Positions 25,915 to 34,026 of a DNA stretch of 64,000 bases are shown here, piece by piece. Positions within the stretch are counted from its first letter, which is position 1, and every line of letters begins with the position of its first letter. The position numbers were made by a program, and so were the translations under genes. Source of the stretch: Buttiauxella gaviniae. GTDB taxonomy: Bacteria; Pseudomonadota; Gammaproteobacteria; Enterobacterales; Enterobacteriaceae. The notes under the pieces are model-generated. The model did not search any database. It was given only the letters and a program-made list of their open reading frames with translations, and was not told the origin of the DNA. The stretch is taken from assembly GCF_040786275.1 (NCBI RefSeq), contig NZ_JBFMVT010000002.1, positions 1,054,001 through 1,118,000 of the forward strand. Direction: 5' to 3'.

Positions 25915-28137
25915 ATGAAATTTTCTTCGCTTTACAACAAATATAAAGATAAATGGTGGGGACTACCACTTATCCTGCCTTCCATTCTATACCCCATCAC
26001 TGAGCACATGAGCGCTTATGTTGTTGTCGATGGGTTTGAGATCTCTTTCTATTATCTCAATATGGCTCTTCTGACTGCCTTCACCATGATTTATGGTTTT
26101 AAGGCGATACCGGGAGTCATGGCCTGCATCTTTTTCCGGGTCTTCCCGGACAGAGGGTTAGAACCGGCATTTATGTCGATAATGCACTACTTTACCTCTG
26201 CCGCTATAAGTTGTGCCGCCTATTACTACTTTACCGGTAAAAGAGGCCGTGCAAGTTTTGGCCGCCATAGCCTGACCTGGCACCGCATTGTTTGGCTGGT
26301 ATTTATTAATGCCACTCTATTCCTCAATTATTTCCAGGCAGTGCTCTATCTGGGAATGTTTGGCGGATATTCCCAAATGATGTACGTAAATCCTTTTACA
26401 ACAAGTACATTAATTAACTATCAGGCAATGCTGGTAGGGAATATGACCGGATTACCTATGTTTTACCTGGTGATTCGTTCTATCAGAACGCCAACGTTTC
26501 TTATTAAATACTTTAATAAAACTCGCAATCAGGTCGCAGAAGATCTACGGATACCGGAAGTTATTTGCTTCCTGGGCGCTATAACATTGCTAACGGTATT
26601 AATGGTTTGGCCAAGAAGCCACACCTTAACCTTGATGAACTCTGTTTATACGCTGACCTTACTTTTACCGGTGATGATATGGGGAACGTTACGTCTGGGT
26701 CATGCCGCTATATCAATGATCTGGTGGGTTGTTTTGATCGTATTGTGCAATAACTTTCAGAGCTACATCCCTGAGGAAGCAGATTACAAATTGCATATTG
26801 CGGTTGCTACATCCAGCTTTGCTGCATTCTCTATTACCATCATTTTGATGGCGATAAATATTTCTCGTCAGCGTGTTTTAAATATTAAAACGAAACGGTT
26901 AATGAGTGTGGATCCGGTGGTGCATTTACCCAATTTATTGGCGCTAAATGCCGACCTCAATAAAAACACGATTTCTGTGTTATGCCAGCTGTATATGCCG
27001 GAGCTTGAATTACTGGGTCGCCATTATGGTTTACTCATGCAAATTGAGTACAAACAGCAATTAGCGCATTTTCTACAGCCCGTGTTGAATAGCGATGAAC
27101 TGATCTATTCAAGTTCTGCCCACGATTTAATCGTTCGTTTATGCCCGACAAATGCTGAAAAACGAATCTCTGAACTGCATAACAGAGCGAAAAAATTCCG
27201 TTTTATTCGCGATGGCGTAAAACTCTATCCCCAAATCGGCTGTAGCTACTGCATCATTAACTACCCCGTTGGGCACCTTTATTTACTGATTGGGGAACTG
27301 CGTGCGTTGGCCGAGATCTCTCTTACGACAAATTTGCCTGTTGATATGAGAAAACAAAGCAGTCGCAAAGTGCAGAATCAGGTTAAAAGCAAAGTCGACA
27401 TGATGCATCAGCTTCAACGAGCGCTAGAGCTGGATCGCTTTGAGCTCATGGTGCAGCCCATTGAGAGCAAAAACGGCGATCGCTACCATGAAGTGCTTCT
27501 CAGAATGCGCGGCAATAATGATGAACTCATTTTCCCAAATACCTTCTTGCCGCTGGCGAATGAGTTTGGCATGTCTTCAAGTATCGATATATGGGTTTTA
27601 CATAACACCATGAAATTTATGGATGAAAATCGCCTTTCACAACCGGATCGGCGCTTCGCCATTAATCTCACCCCAGCCTCGATTTGCCGGGAAGATATGG
27701 CGCATCTGATTAAAAACTTGCTGATTCTGCACGGTATTTCACCCGAGCAAATTATTCTGGAAGTCACCGAAACTGATGAACTGACCAACAATGAGCAGGC
27801 AGCTAAAACACTGGATGCTTTACAGCGCCTGGGCTGCAAAATTGCGATTGATGATTTCGGCACTGGCTACGCCAGCTATGCCCGTTTGAAAAATATGCAG
27901 GCTGATATTCTTAAAATTGATGGCAGTTTTGTTCACAATATTCTTTCCAGCGAAATGGACTACAAAATCGTAGAATCTATTTGTGAGCTGGCGAGAATGA
28001 AGAATATGACTCTCGTGGCAGAGTTTGTTGAAACAGAAGACATTCGCCATGCGCTGTTCAGAATGGGAATCGATTATGTCCAGGGGTATTTGATCGGCAA
28101 ACCCGCACCGATTGAAAACTTGCAGTCGGCCATCTAG
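25915..28137 (+). CDS. PdeF (YfgF)-like membrane c-di-GMP phosphodiesterase (MASE1-type sensor, degenerate GGDEF, EAL)
   Basis: About 740 aa, closely matching E. coli YfgF/PdeF in length and motifs: N-terminal YKDKWWGLPL, LINYQAMLVGN, VDPVVHLPN, IAIDDFGTGYASYARL, QGYLIGKP. Start taken at the second of two adjacent ATGs (25912/25915). The N-terminal half is a multi-helix MASE1-type sensor. The middle GGDEF domain is degenerate, with no GGDEF signature. The EAL domain keeps its catalytic set (EVLLRM near residue 526, INLTPAS, EVTETDE, DDFGTGY, LKIDGSF, EFVETE). Expected reaction: c-di-GMP to pGpG at the inner membrane. In E. coli pdeF lies elsewhere, so this is a relocated orthologue or paralogue. 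Confidence 0.87.
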   Translation: MKFSSLYNKYKDKWWGLPLILPSILYPITEHMSAYVVVDGFEISFYYLNMALLTAFTMIYGFKAIPGVMACIFFRVFPDRGLEPAFMSIMHYFTSAAISCAAYYYFTGKRGRASFGRHSLTWHRIVWLVFINATLFLNYFQAVLYLGMFGGYSQMMYVNPFTTSTLINYQAMLVGNMTGLPMFYLVIRSIRTPTFLIKYFNKTRNQVAEDLRIPEVICFLGAITLLTVLMVWPRSHTLTLMNSVYTLTLLLPVMIWGTLRLGHAAISMIWWVVLIVLCNNFQSYIPEEADYKLHIAVATSSFAAFSITIILMAINISRQRVLNIKTKRLMSVDPVVHLPNLLALNADLNKNTISVLCQLYMPELELLGRHYGLLMQIEYKQQLAHFLQPVLNSDELIYSSSAHDLIVRLCPTNAEKRISELHNRAKKFRFIRDGVKLYPQIGCSYCIINYPVGHLYLLIGELRALAEISLTTNLPVDMRKQSSRKVQNQVKSKVDMMHQLQRALELDRFELMVQPIESKNGDRYHEVLLRMRGNNDELIFPNTFLPLANEFGMSSSIDIWVLHNTMKFMDENRLSQPDRRFAINLTPASICREDMAHLIKNLLILHGISPEQIILEVTETDELTNNEQAAKTLDALQRLGCKIAIDDFGTGYASYARLKNMQADILKIDGSFVHNILSSEMDYKIVESICELARMKNMTLVAEFVETEDIRHALFRMGIDYVQGYLIGKPAPIENLQSAI

Positions 28138-28192
28138 TTTGTATGCCCTGCCAATAGATAGTTTTTGTTGGCAGGGCAAGAAGATAATTATT

Positions 28193-29362
28193 TTAGCTTT
28201 GAACAAAAAGACTAATAATCCCAATTCCTAATGCGCTATAAAATATTACTCGATAAAGGTTATGGGGAATCGTAACCACTTTCTTGATAATTCCCAACCC
28301 CACCACCACCAACGCCGCTGGATAAATAGCACATAATACGGGTACCGCCAGAGCGGTTAATACATTCAGGCCCAGAACTGATATAGCCGCAGAAACCACG
28401 AGTGAAGCAATAACCAGGAGGCCATAAGAGATATGGGTATTCTGGCTAAAATACCGCGCGGTACCGGTAGTCAGCCCAATAGCGGTCACCAAACAGGCAA
28501 GCGTAATAATCGTTTTAAGCAGCGCGCCGCCATAAACACCAAACACGGTATTCACATAGGCTGCCATAATCTGAAGCCCATTAGTGGCCCCAACGAGTGG
28601 GCTATGCGCCCCCATCGACAAATAACAGATATAAATCAATGTTAAACCGGCTGCGGCAATCACAGCGGCAATGGTGGAATAGCGAAATATACTGCGGTTA
28701 CCGGCAATACCACGCTGCTTTAATGTATGTGTGATGATAGCCCCAAAACAAAGCGCACTGATCACATCTAACGTCTGGTAACCATTTATAAAACCAGTTC
28801 CAAATGCACTAACCTGATAGGCCGCCGTGGTTGGGGTTATATTTGCGATAGGATAATACCAGGCGCAAATACCAATAAAAATCAACGCGCTGATTTTTAT
28901 TGGTGAAAGGAAAAAGCCGACAATCTCTAAAAGCTTACCTGGTTTAGCCAGCGTTATGCCCGCCAGAAAAAAGAAGATTAATGAAAATAATACCTTCCCT
29001 GCCCACGAGGGTGTTTCACCGTTGCTTATGATCTCATAACTAATTGATGCTGTGCGTGGTGTACCAAAGAAAACCCCGAGAGTGAGGAAGCAAATACTGA
29101 TGAAAATTAAGCTAACGCGTTTCCCTAAAGGCCGCGTGAGCTCATTAATATCTCCGCCATTGATTGCCAGCGATATGATTGCCAGCGCGGGGAATAATAC
29201 TGCGGTGATAATAAAGCCAAACCCGGCATTAAAAGAATTAGCGCCAGCCTGCATACCAACTAAAGGTGGAAAAATAATATTACCTGCACCAAGAAACAGC
29301 GCCAGCGTCATACATCCCAGAGCTATTGTCTCCGGGAAGGAAAGTTTACTATTTTTAGGCAT
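28193..29362 (-). CDS. BrnQ-like branched-chain amino acid carrier (LIVCS family)
   Basis: Protein of about 389 aa with about 11-12 helices and the family N-terminus (LSFPETIALGCMTLALFLGA, then NIIFPPLVG). It resembles BrnQ, the Na+/H+-coupled leucine-isoleucine-valine carrier, but is about 50 residues shorter than E. coli BrnQ (439 aa) and diverged, so substrate is not certain. Start chosen at ATG 29362 (MPKNSKLSF); an upstream start at 29413 would add unconserved residues. It lies alone between pdeF-like and arsC, oriented opposite to pdeF. Confidence 0.8.
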   Translation of the reverse strand: MPKNSKLSFPETIALGCMTLALFLGAGNIIFPPLVGMQAGANSFNAGFGFIITAVLFPALAIISLAINGGDINELTRPLGKRVSLIFISICFLTLGVFFGTPRTASISYEIISNGETPSWAGKVLFSLIFFFLAGITLAKPGKLLEIVGFFLSPIKISALIFIGICAWYYPIANITPTTAAYQVSAFGTGFINGYQTLDVISALCFGAIITHTLKQRGIAGNRSIFRYSTIAAVIAAAGLTLIYICYLSMGAHSPLVGATNGLQIMAAYVNTVFGVYGGALLKTIITLACLVTAIGLTTGTARYFSQNTHISYGLLVIASLVVSAAISVLGLNVLTALAVPVLCAIYPAALVVVGLGIIKKVVTIPHNLYRVIFYSALGIGIISLFVQS

Positions 29363-29662
29363 AATTGTGTTATTTATGTAAATTAATATAAGTTGTGTGT
29401 TTTGCAGAATCAAATAGATCTTATTGCATCTTTCACGCTATTAAATTTTTAAAAAATGCCTAATTTTTTAAAATATTCTTGTACCTGTTCAAATAGAGAA
29501 CGCTTCAAACGCTTTTCTGGAGTTTTTAACTGCTTGCGATTTTACCTCATGAAGTAGAGAGGCACTTTGTTTTAGGGGACAAGGAATGTAAGGCTCGCTG
29601 TTTCCTGTCACTGCCTGTCCCAAATTATGACCAAAACATCAGTGCATTGATTATTTAATAAT
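29363..29662. other. 300-bp AT-rich spacer between the BrnQ-like gene and arsC
   Basis: No gene is seen. Complementary A/T runs at about 29447-29475 (AAATTTTTAAAAAA / TTTTTTAAAATATT) could fold but have no GC clamp. It should carry the promoter of the leftward BrnQ-like gene. Confidence 0.4.
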
Positions 29663-30088
29663 CTATTTCAGTCGGTTACCTGCAACATCAATCACTTTTT
29701 CGCCATCTTCTTTAGCAAAAGCTCCTTTTTGATCACCCGGAAGAATATCTAGCACAACCTCCGAAGGGCGGCACAGACGCGTCCCCAGCGGCGTTACCAC
29801 GATAGGTCGGTTAATCAGGATCGGATGCTCGAGCATAAGGTCGATAAGTTGCTCATCACTAAATTTATCTTCCGCAAGCCCCAGCTTTTCATAGGGTTCA
29901 ACGTTTTTTCGCAGCAGTGCTCGTACCATGATCCCCATATCCACAACCAGTTTGACCAACTCATCGCGTGAAGGAGGGTTTTCAAGATAATGAATAACTG
30001 TCGGCTCAGTACCACTGTTGCGAATCATCTCCAGTGTATTACGCGACGTACCGCAGGCCGGGTTGTGGTAAATGGTGATTTTGCTCAT
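29663..30088 (-). CDS. arsC: Arsenate reductase ArsC (glutaredoxin-dependent), orphan
   Basis: Protein of 141 aa, the same length as E. coli ArsC and nearly the same sequence: YHNPACGTSRNTLEMI with catalytic Cys12, and RPIVVTPLGTRLCRPSE containing the substrate-binding arginines. It reduces arsenate to arsenite using glutathione/glutaredoxin. Normally it follows arsR and arsB; here only the last codons of arsB remain upstream and arsR is absent. The enzyme looks intact, but the arsenite efflux pump that makes it useful is missing locally. Expression would depend on a new promoter. Confidence 0.95.
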   Translation of the reverse strand: MSKITIYHNPACGTSRNTLEMIRNSGTEPTVIHYLENPPSRDELVKLVVDMGIMVRALLRKNVEPYEKLGLAEDKFSDEQLIDLMLEHPILINRPIVVTPLGTRLCRPSEVVLDILPGDQKGAFAKEDGEKVIDVAGNRLK

Positions 30089-30100
30089 ATCAATATCTCA

Positions 30101-30160
30101 TTACAAAGTGAAAGAGAGACGTAGCGCCAGCGCGACCAGCGTTACAAACAGAATAATACG
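30101..30160 (-). pseudogene. arsB: 3' remnant of arsB (arsenite efflux pump)
   Basis: The frame ending in TAA at 30101-30103 codes for ILFVTLVALALRLSFTL, matching the C-terminus of E. coli ArsB (VLFVTLAALALRLSFTL) as I know it. The frame upstream of about 30160 no longer resembles ArsB and closes at a stop near 30233. The remnant sits 12 bases before arsC, the normal arsB-arsC position. This is a deletion scar. Confidence 0.75.
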
Positions 30161-30276
30161 TCCGGATTCTGCCAGTATAGGGGTACAGATTAGGAGTAAC
30201 AGGATAATGAAAAAAGAAGGAAAGGCTTTTGTTTATTGGGTTAGCTGACGTGAGGAGGCGTTGCGAAAGGCTTGTC

Positions 30277-30350
30277 TGGAGCGGGTGAAGGGAATCGAAC
30301 CCTCGTATGCAGCTTGGGAAGCTGCCGTTCTACCATTGAACTACACCCGC
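30277..30350 (-). tRNA. glyU: tRNA-Gly (anticodon CCC)
   Basis: The reverse strand reads GCGGGTGTAGTTCAATGG... with acceptor stem GCGGGTG/CACCCGC, T-loop GGTTCGATTCC, anticodon stem-loop GCAGC-TTCCCAA-GCTGC and an encoded CCA end, 74 nt in all. In E. coli glyU lies next to ygeR and is the insertion site of the ETT2 region; here too the accessory genes lie on its left and ygeR on its right. Confidence 0.97.
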
Positions 30351-30555
30351 TTTGAAGTGCGTAGGCATTATAGACGTTCAATTTGCGCAGGCAAGCGCCT
30401 TTTCTGTTTATGTGATGGATTTTTAAGCGATTGTTTCTGCTCCATGCATTGCGCACGTCGTTTTCTGTCAACTCACATCTTTCCCGCTCTGGGCAACGAC
30501 GTTTTGCTGCATTCTACAAAGTTCTAAAATGGCGATACTGAAAGAGATTGCCGCA

Positions 30556-30585
30556 GCGGGTAGCGCTGACGCTTACCCGACTTAC
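30556..30585. repeat. REP-like palindrome
   Basis: GCGGGTAGCGC...GCTTACCCGACTTAC is a variant of the REP-like element at 63874-63904 (GTCGGATGACGC...GCTTATCCGACCTAC). It lies between tRNA-Gly and the MFS gene. Confidence 0.6.
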
Positions 30586-30589
30586 ATCA

Positions 30590-30618
30590 GGGGAAACCCA
30601 TTGGTTTCCCCTTTATTT
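30590..30618. terminator. Hairpin at the 3' end of the MFS gene
   Basis: GGGGAAACC pairs with GGTTTCCCC around CATT, with TTTATTTTT on the rightward side and A-rich sequence on the gene side. It lies just beyond the MFS stop codon, so it probably ends that unit, though the T-run favours rightward termination. Confidence 0.5.
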
Positions 30619-31818
30619 TTATGCGTAACTCTGCGCTTTTTTCGGGAATACAAACAGCGCGACGATCGGAGAGACAACCATTAGCGCAAACACCCAGATA
30701 AAGCCCATCGTGAAACCGCCGGTGGCATCGATTGACCAGCCGATCAACTGGCTGTTGGCGGTCGCGATACCGAAGGTGCACACCCAGAATGTTGACATGG
30801 TGTAGGTTACGGTTTGGGTATTGGCACCTTTTAGCATCTCTTTCGGAATGGAGAAGATAAAGGCAAACCAGGTCGCAAACACAAAACCAGTCAGGAACGA
30901 ACAGACCAGAATCAGAATGTCATTGGTCGCGAACAGCATGACGAAGGTGGTAATCGCCATTACGATACTGGTGCTAAACAGCCAGTTTTTGTAATGGAAG
31001 CCTTTAGATTTGCAGAACGGGCCAACGATTGCCCCAAGCATAATCCCTACCTGGTTTACGGTGCCGCTCAAATGAGCATGCGATTCCGGTGGAAGATGTG
31101 CGTATTTTGCGTAATACAACGGCAAGAAGGTGAACATGAAAATCATCATGATCATCGCCCCGGTATATTGGGCAATCATCCCCCACACCACGCGATTAAA
31201 AATAGCATCTTTCATGACGCGCATTTTATCTACGCTGCCATCCTGCTGCGCCTGGCTCGCTGAAACTTCTTCGTCAGAGAAGAAGATGAACCAGACCGCG
31301 CCCAGCACCAGAGTAATCGCACCATAAACCGCCAGCAGATTTCTCCAGCCACCGAAATAGAGCGACAGGCTACCCGCCAGCGTCAGCGCAATGATAGTGC
31401 CGATAATATTGGAGGTGCAGTTCAGGCTGTTGAGCGCAGAGGCGGTTTTGTTATCAAAGTAGCGCGCGACGGTTGGCACCAGTGAAACCAGGCAAATTGC
31501 GCCTCCCAGGCCTCCCATAAAACGAATGACTAACAGCAAGTCAAAATTATTGGTCCACGGGATGAATACCGATAACCCCGTCAACACGCAGCCAAGAAGG
31601 TAGGATTTCTTTGCACCAAGCTGGGCGGTAAGAACGGACGTGCCGAAAGCACCGAGGATTTTCGCCCACAGGATGACGTTCGACATCAATGCGGCATGAG
31701 AAACATCGATATTAAAATCAGCCATGATTTGCGGCATGACCGCGCCAGTTGTTGCCCAGGCCGCACCAAAAACCAGGTAAACGGCATACAGAACAAACTC
31801 AATTATCCACTTATTCAC
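30619..31818 (-). CDS. MFS transporter coupled to a PepT-like peptidase
   Basis: Protein of 399 aa with 12 predicted helices in two halves and a charged central loop (FSDEEVSASQAQQDGSVDK). The start is GTG within GTGA, overlapping the stop of the peptidase gene by 4 bases, so the two are translationally coupled. The usual MFS A-motif is weak (AQLGAKKSYLLG). Substrate cannot be read from sequence. Coupling to a tripeptidase-family enzyme suggests uptake of a small peptide or N-acyl amino acid that the partner hydrolyses (inference). Confidence 0.8.
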   Translation of the reverse strand: MNKWIIEFVLYAVYLVFGAAWATTGAVMPQIMADFNIDVSHAALMSNVILWAKILGAFGTSVLTAQLGAKKSYLLGCVLTGLSVFIPWTNNFDLLLVIRFMGGLGGAICLVSLVPTVARYFDNKTASALNSLNCTSNIIGTIIALTLAGSLSLYFGGWRNLLAVYGAITLVLGAVWFIFFSDEEVSASQAQQDGSVDKMRVMKDAIFNRVVWGMIAQYTGAMIMMIFMFTFLPLYYAKYAHLPPESHAHLSGTVNQVGIMLGAIVGPFCKSKGFHYKNWLFSTSIVMAITTFVMLFATNDILILVCSFLTGFVFATWFAFIFSIPKEMLKGANTQTVTYTMSTFWVCTFGIATANSQLIGWSIDATGGFTMGFIWVFALMVVSPIVALFVFPKKAQSYA

Positions 31819-33062
31819 GCAGCAACCTCATCAGCACTTAACGCAACAATTTCTAAAAGCATTTCGCTTGCCAGGCGCAAAGATTCTGCTGGCAGGAACT
31901 CTTTAGTTGAGTGGAAATTATGAGCGCCGGTAAAGATGTTTACCGTCGGCAGACCCGCAGGCGTGATGACGCTGCCGTCATATCCACCACGCATAATTAG
32001 CGGCTTCGGTTCAATTCCCAGGTTCGCCATAGCTTGCTGAACGCTGGCGATAATCGCCGGTTTTTTATCCAGACCCGCTTTAACATTATCGTAGATATCC
32101 GATAATTCCATGGTAATATTTTCCTGACCATAGCGATTTTGCAGTTTTTCAGTAATAGCCTGCAGGGTCGCTTTTCTATTTTGATAGCCGTCGATTTCGA
32201 AATCACGCAATGCAATTTCAAGCGTAGCGCTGACGGTATTACCCGACATTTTATTAACCCAGAAATAACCTTCACGCCCTTCTGTTAATTCTGGTCGTTC
32301 ATTTTCAGGTAAAGCGTTAATAACTTCGTTAGCAATTAACAAAGCATTTACTAATTTTCCTTTGGCACTCATTGGGTGAGCGGTAACACCTTTGAAGGTC
32401 ATTTTTGCACTGCCCGCATACCAGTTTTCAATAACGTATTCCCCGATGCCGCAGCAATCCAGGCAAATACCAAAATCAGCATTCAACTGCGCCACGTTTA
32501 ATGCTTTGGCTCCGCGAATACCAATTTCTTCATCGGGTAATAACACGAGTTTAATATCGCCATGTTTGAAGTCAGGCGTCGCTATCATGTAGCGAATGGC
32601 TTCGACCGCCGCCGCGATAGCCGCCTTGTCATCAGCCCCCAGAAGGCTTGTGCCATCGGTGGTAATGATGTCCTGGCCAACATAGTTCAACAATTCCGGG
32701 AACGCCTCAACGGCAATCAGCTCGCCTGAGGCGGGAAGCACAATATCGGTCCCATCATACTTTTGCACGCGGATAGCATGCGTGTCACCAGTGTGATCGG
32801 GTGCGGTATCCAGGTGTGCGAAGAAGACAATCGATGGCATTCCTGTGCAGTTTGCCGGAAGGCTTAGAACAGTAATGGCATTATCATTAATCGTGGTTTC
32901 GACGGTGCTTTCAGCGGCAAACTCACCGGCAACTAATTGCGCTAATTTGTACTGATTTTCGCAGCTTGGGAGATGTTGATTTTCTGGAACGGAAGTGGTG
33001 TTAATTGTTGTATACCTGATAAAGGTATCTATTATTTGGTTTGCGTTAATACGTATTGTCAT
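31815..33062 (-). CDS. PepT-like M20B metallopeptidase
   Basis: Protein of 415 aa aligned in motif order with peptidase T: FFAHLDTAPD (metal His and Asp), TDGTSLLGADDKAAIA (bridging Asp), LLPDEEIG (catalytic and metal Glu), GEYVIENW, and a final GAHNFHSTKEF (metal His). It is about as long as E. coli PepT (408 aa) but only moderately similar, so it is a paralogue rather than pepT itself. Expected activity: two-zinc hydrolysis of a tripeptide or related small peptide in the cytoplasm. It is followed by, and overlaps, an MFS carrier gene. Confidence 0.85.
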   Translation of the reverse strand: MTIRINANQIIDTFIRYTTINTTSVPENQHLPSCENQYKLAQLVAGEFAAESTVETTINDNAITVLSLPANCTGMPSIVFFAHLDTAPDHTGDTHAIRVQKYDGTDIVLPASGELIAVEAFPELLNYVGQDIITTDGTSLLGADDKAAIAAAVEAIRYMIATPDFKHGDIKLVLLPDEEIGIRGAKALNVAQLNADFGICLDCCGIGEYVIENWYAGSAKMTFKGVTAHPMSAKGKLVNALLIANEVINALPENERPELTEGREGYFWVNKMSGNTVSATLEIALRDFEIDGYQNRKATLQAITEKLQNRYGQENITMELSDIYDNVKAGLDKKPAIIASVQQAMANLGIEPKPLIMRGGYDGSVITPAGLPTVNIFTGAHNFHSTKEFLPAESLRLASEMLLEIVALSADEVAA

Positions 33063-33195
33063 TATTGGCTATTTACCATTCATATTATAAATATATCTCC
33101 ATGGCATTATTAGTCAGGAAAATTGAAAGGGAGGTGATAAAGATCAAGCGGGATTCTAATTATTAGCAGCCAAACAGATGCCTGGCTGCTGAAAA

Positions 33196-33960
33196 TTAAC
33201 AGGAGGGTTTACTGCCAGCCGGTGGTAAGTAGCGTTGCGGATCGATAGCTGTCGCGCGGTAACGAATCTGGAAGTGCAGATTGACCGAGTCTGAACCGCT
33301 GCTGCCCATGGTGGCAATTTTCTGCCCTGCGCTGACTTTCTGGCTGGTGTTTACGAGTGTGGTTTCATTGTGAGCGTAGGCTGTGATGTAGTCTTCACTG
33401 TGTTTAATCATCACTAAGTTGCCGTAACCCCGAAGCTGGTTTCCGACATAGACCACCGTTCCGGCAGCGGAGGCGTAAATGGGTTGCCCGCGCTTACCCG
33501 CGATATCAATGCCTTTGTTGCCGCCGTCGCTATTGGAGAAAGGCTCAATCACCTTGCCCGTTGTTGGCCACAGCCAGCATTTTGAGCCAACAGGCGGGGC
33601 TGCGACACTTGCGACACTGCTCGCAGAAGATGCACGTGGCTTAGACGTTTTCGCAACGGCTGTTTTTTTCGATGACGAAGAACTGGAACTGCCTTTGACG
33701 CGCAATTTTTGCCCGATTTCAAGGGTGTACGGAGCGGAAATGCCATTGAGACGCGCCAGTTCACCGACGCTTGAGCCGGTCATACGTGAGATACGGGAGA
33801 GCGTGTCGCCACGTTTTACGGTATAAACCGAACCACTGTAGCTGCCTGCGGATGCTTTAGAAGTACTCGCTTTATTGGATGAGCAAGCGACGAGTAACAG
33901 GCCCATGAGCAAGACAACGGCTTTGGGGGCCCACTTTCTGATTGTGCATTCCTTGCGCAC
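33196..33960 (-). CDS. ygeR: LysM/LytM lipoprotein YgeR (ActS), amidase activator
   Basis: Protein of 254 aa closely matching E. coli YgeR/ActS. It has a lipobox ending at Cys26 (GLLLVAC), one LysM repeat (YTVKRGDTLSRISRMTGSSV), a low-complexity Ser/Ala linker, and a C-terminal LytM domain (about 135-254: WLWPTTGKVIEPFSNSDGGN, RGYGNLVMIKHSEDYITAYA). The LytM zinc ligands are degenerate (NKGIDI, NLHFQI), as in EnvC/NlpD-type activators. It therefore likely activates an AmiC-type peptidoglycan amidase rather than cutting peptidoglycan itself. The start is GTG at 33960. Position between the accessory region and lysS matches enteric synteny. Confidence 0.93.
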   Translation of the reverse strand: MRKECTIRKWAPKAVVLLMGLLLVACSSNKASTSKASAGSYSGSVYTVKRGDTLSRISRMTGSSVGELARLNGISAPYTLEIGQKLRVKGSSSSSSSKKTAVAKTSKPRASSASSVASVAAPPVGSKCWLWPTTGKVIEPFSNSDGGNKGIDIAGKRGQPIYASAAGTVVYVGNQLRGYGNLVMIKHSEDYITAYAHNETTLVNTSQKVSAGQKIATMGSSGSDSVNLHFQIRYRATAIDPQRYLPPAGSKPSC

Positions 33961-33995
33961 ACTAATCCTCTGAATGCGTTAAATAAAATGAAGAA

Positions 33996-34017
33996 GTTCC
34001 TCCCCGAAGGGAGGAAC
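33996..34017 (-). terminator. Rho-independent terminator of the prfB-lysS unit
   Basis: GTTCCTCC and GGAGGAAC pair around CCGAAG just after lysS; on the gene strand TTCTTCATTTTATTT follows. Confidence 0.75.
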
Positions 34018-34026
34018 CAGAACGTC

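Noticed and set aside
18892-30350. A tRNA-borne integrative element with att repeats at glyU
   Set aside because: No integrase, no transposase, and no visible repeat of the tRNA 3' end in the window.
30241-30527. Small ORFs overlapping tRNA-Gly
   Set aside because: They run through the tRNA gene and have no conserved features.
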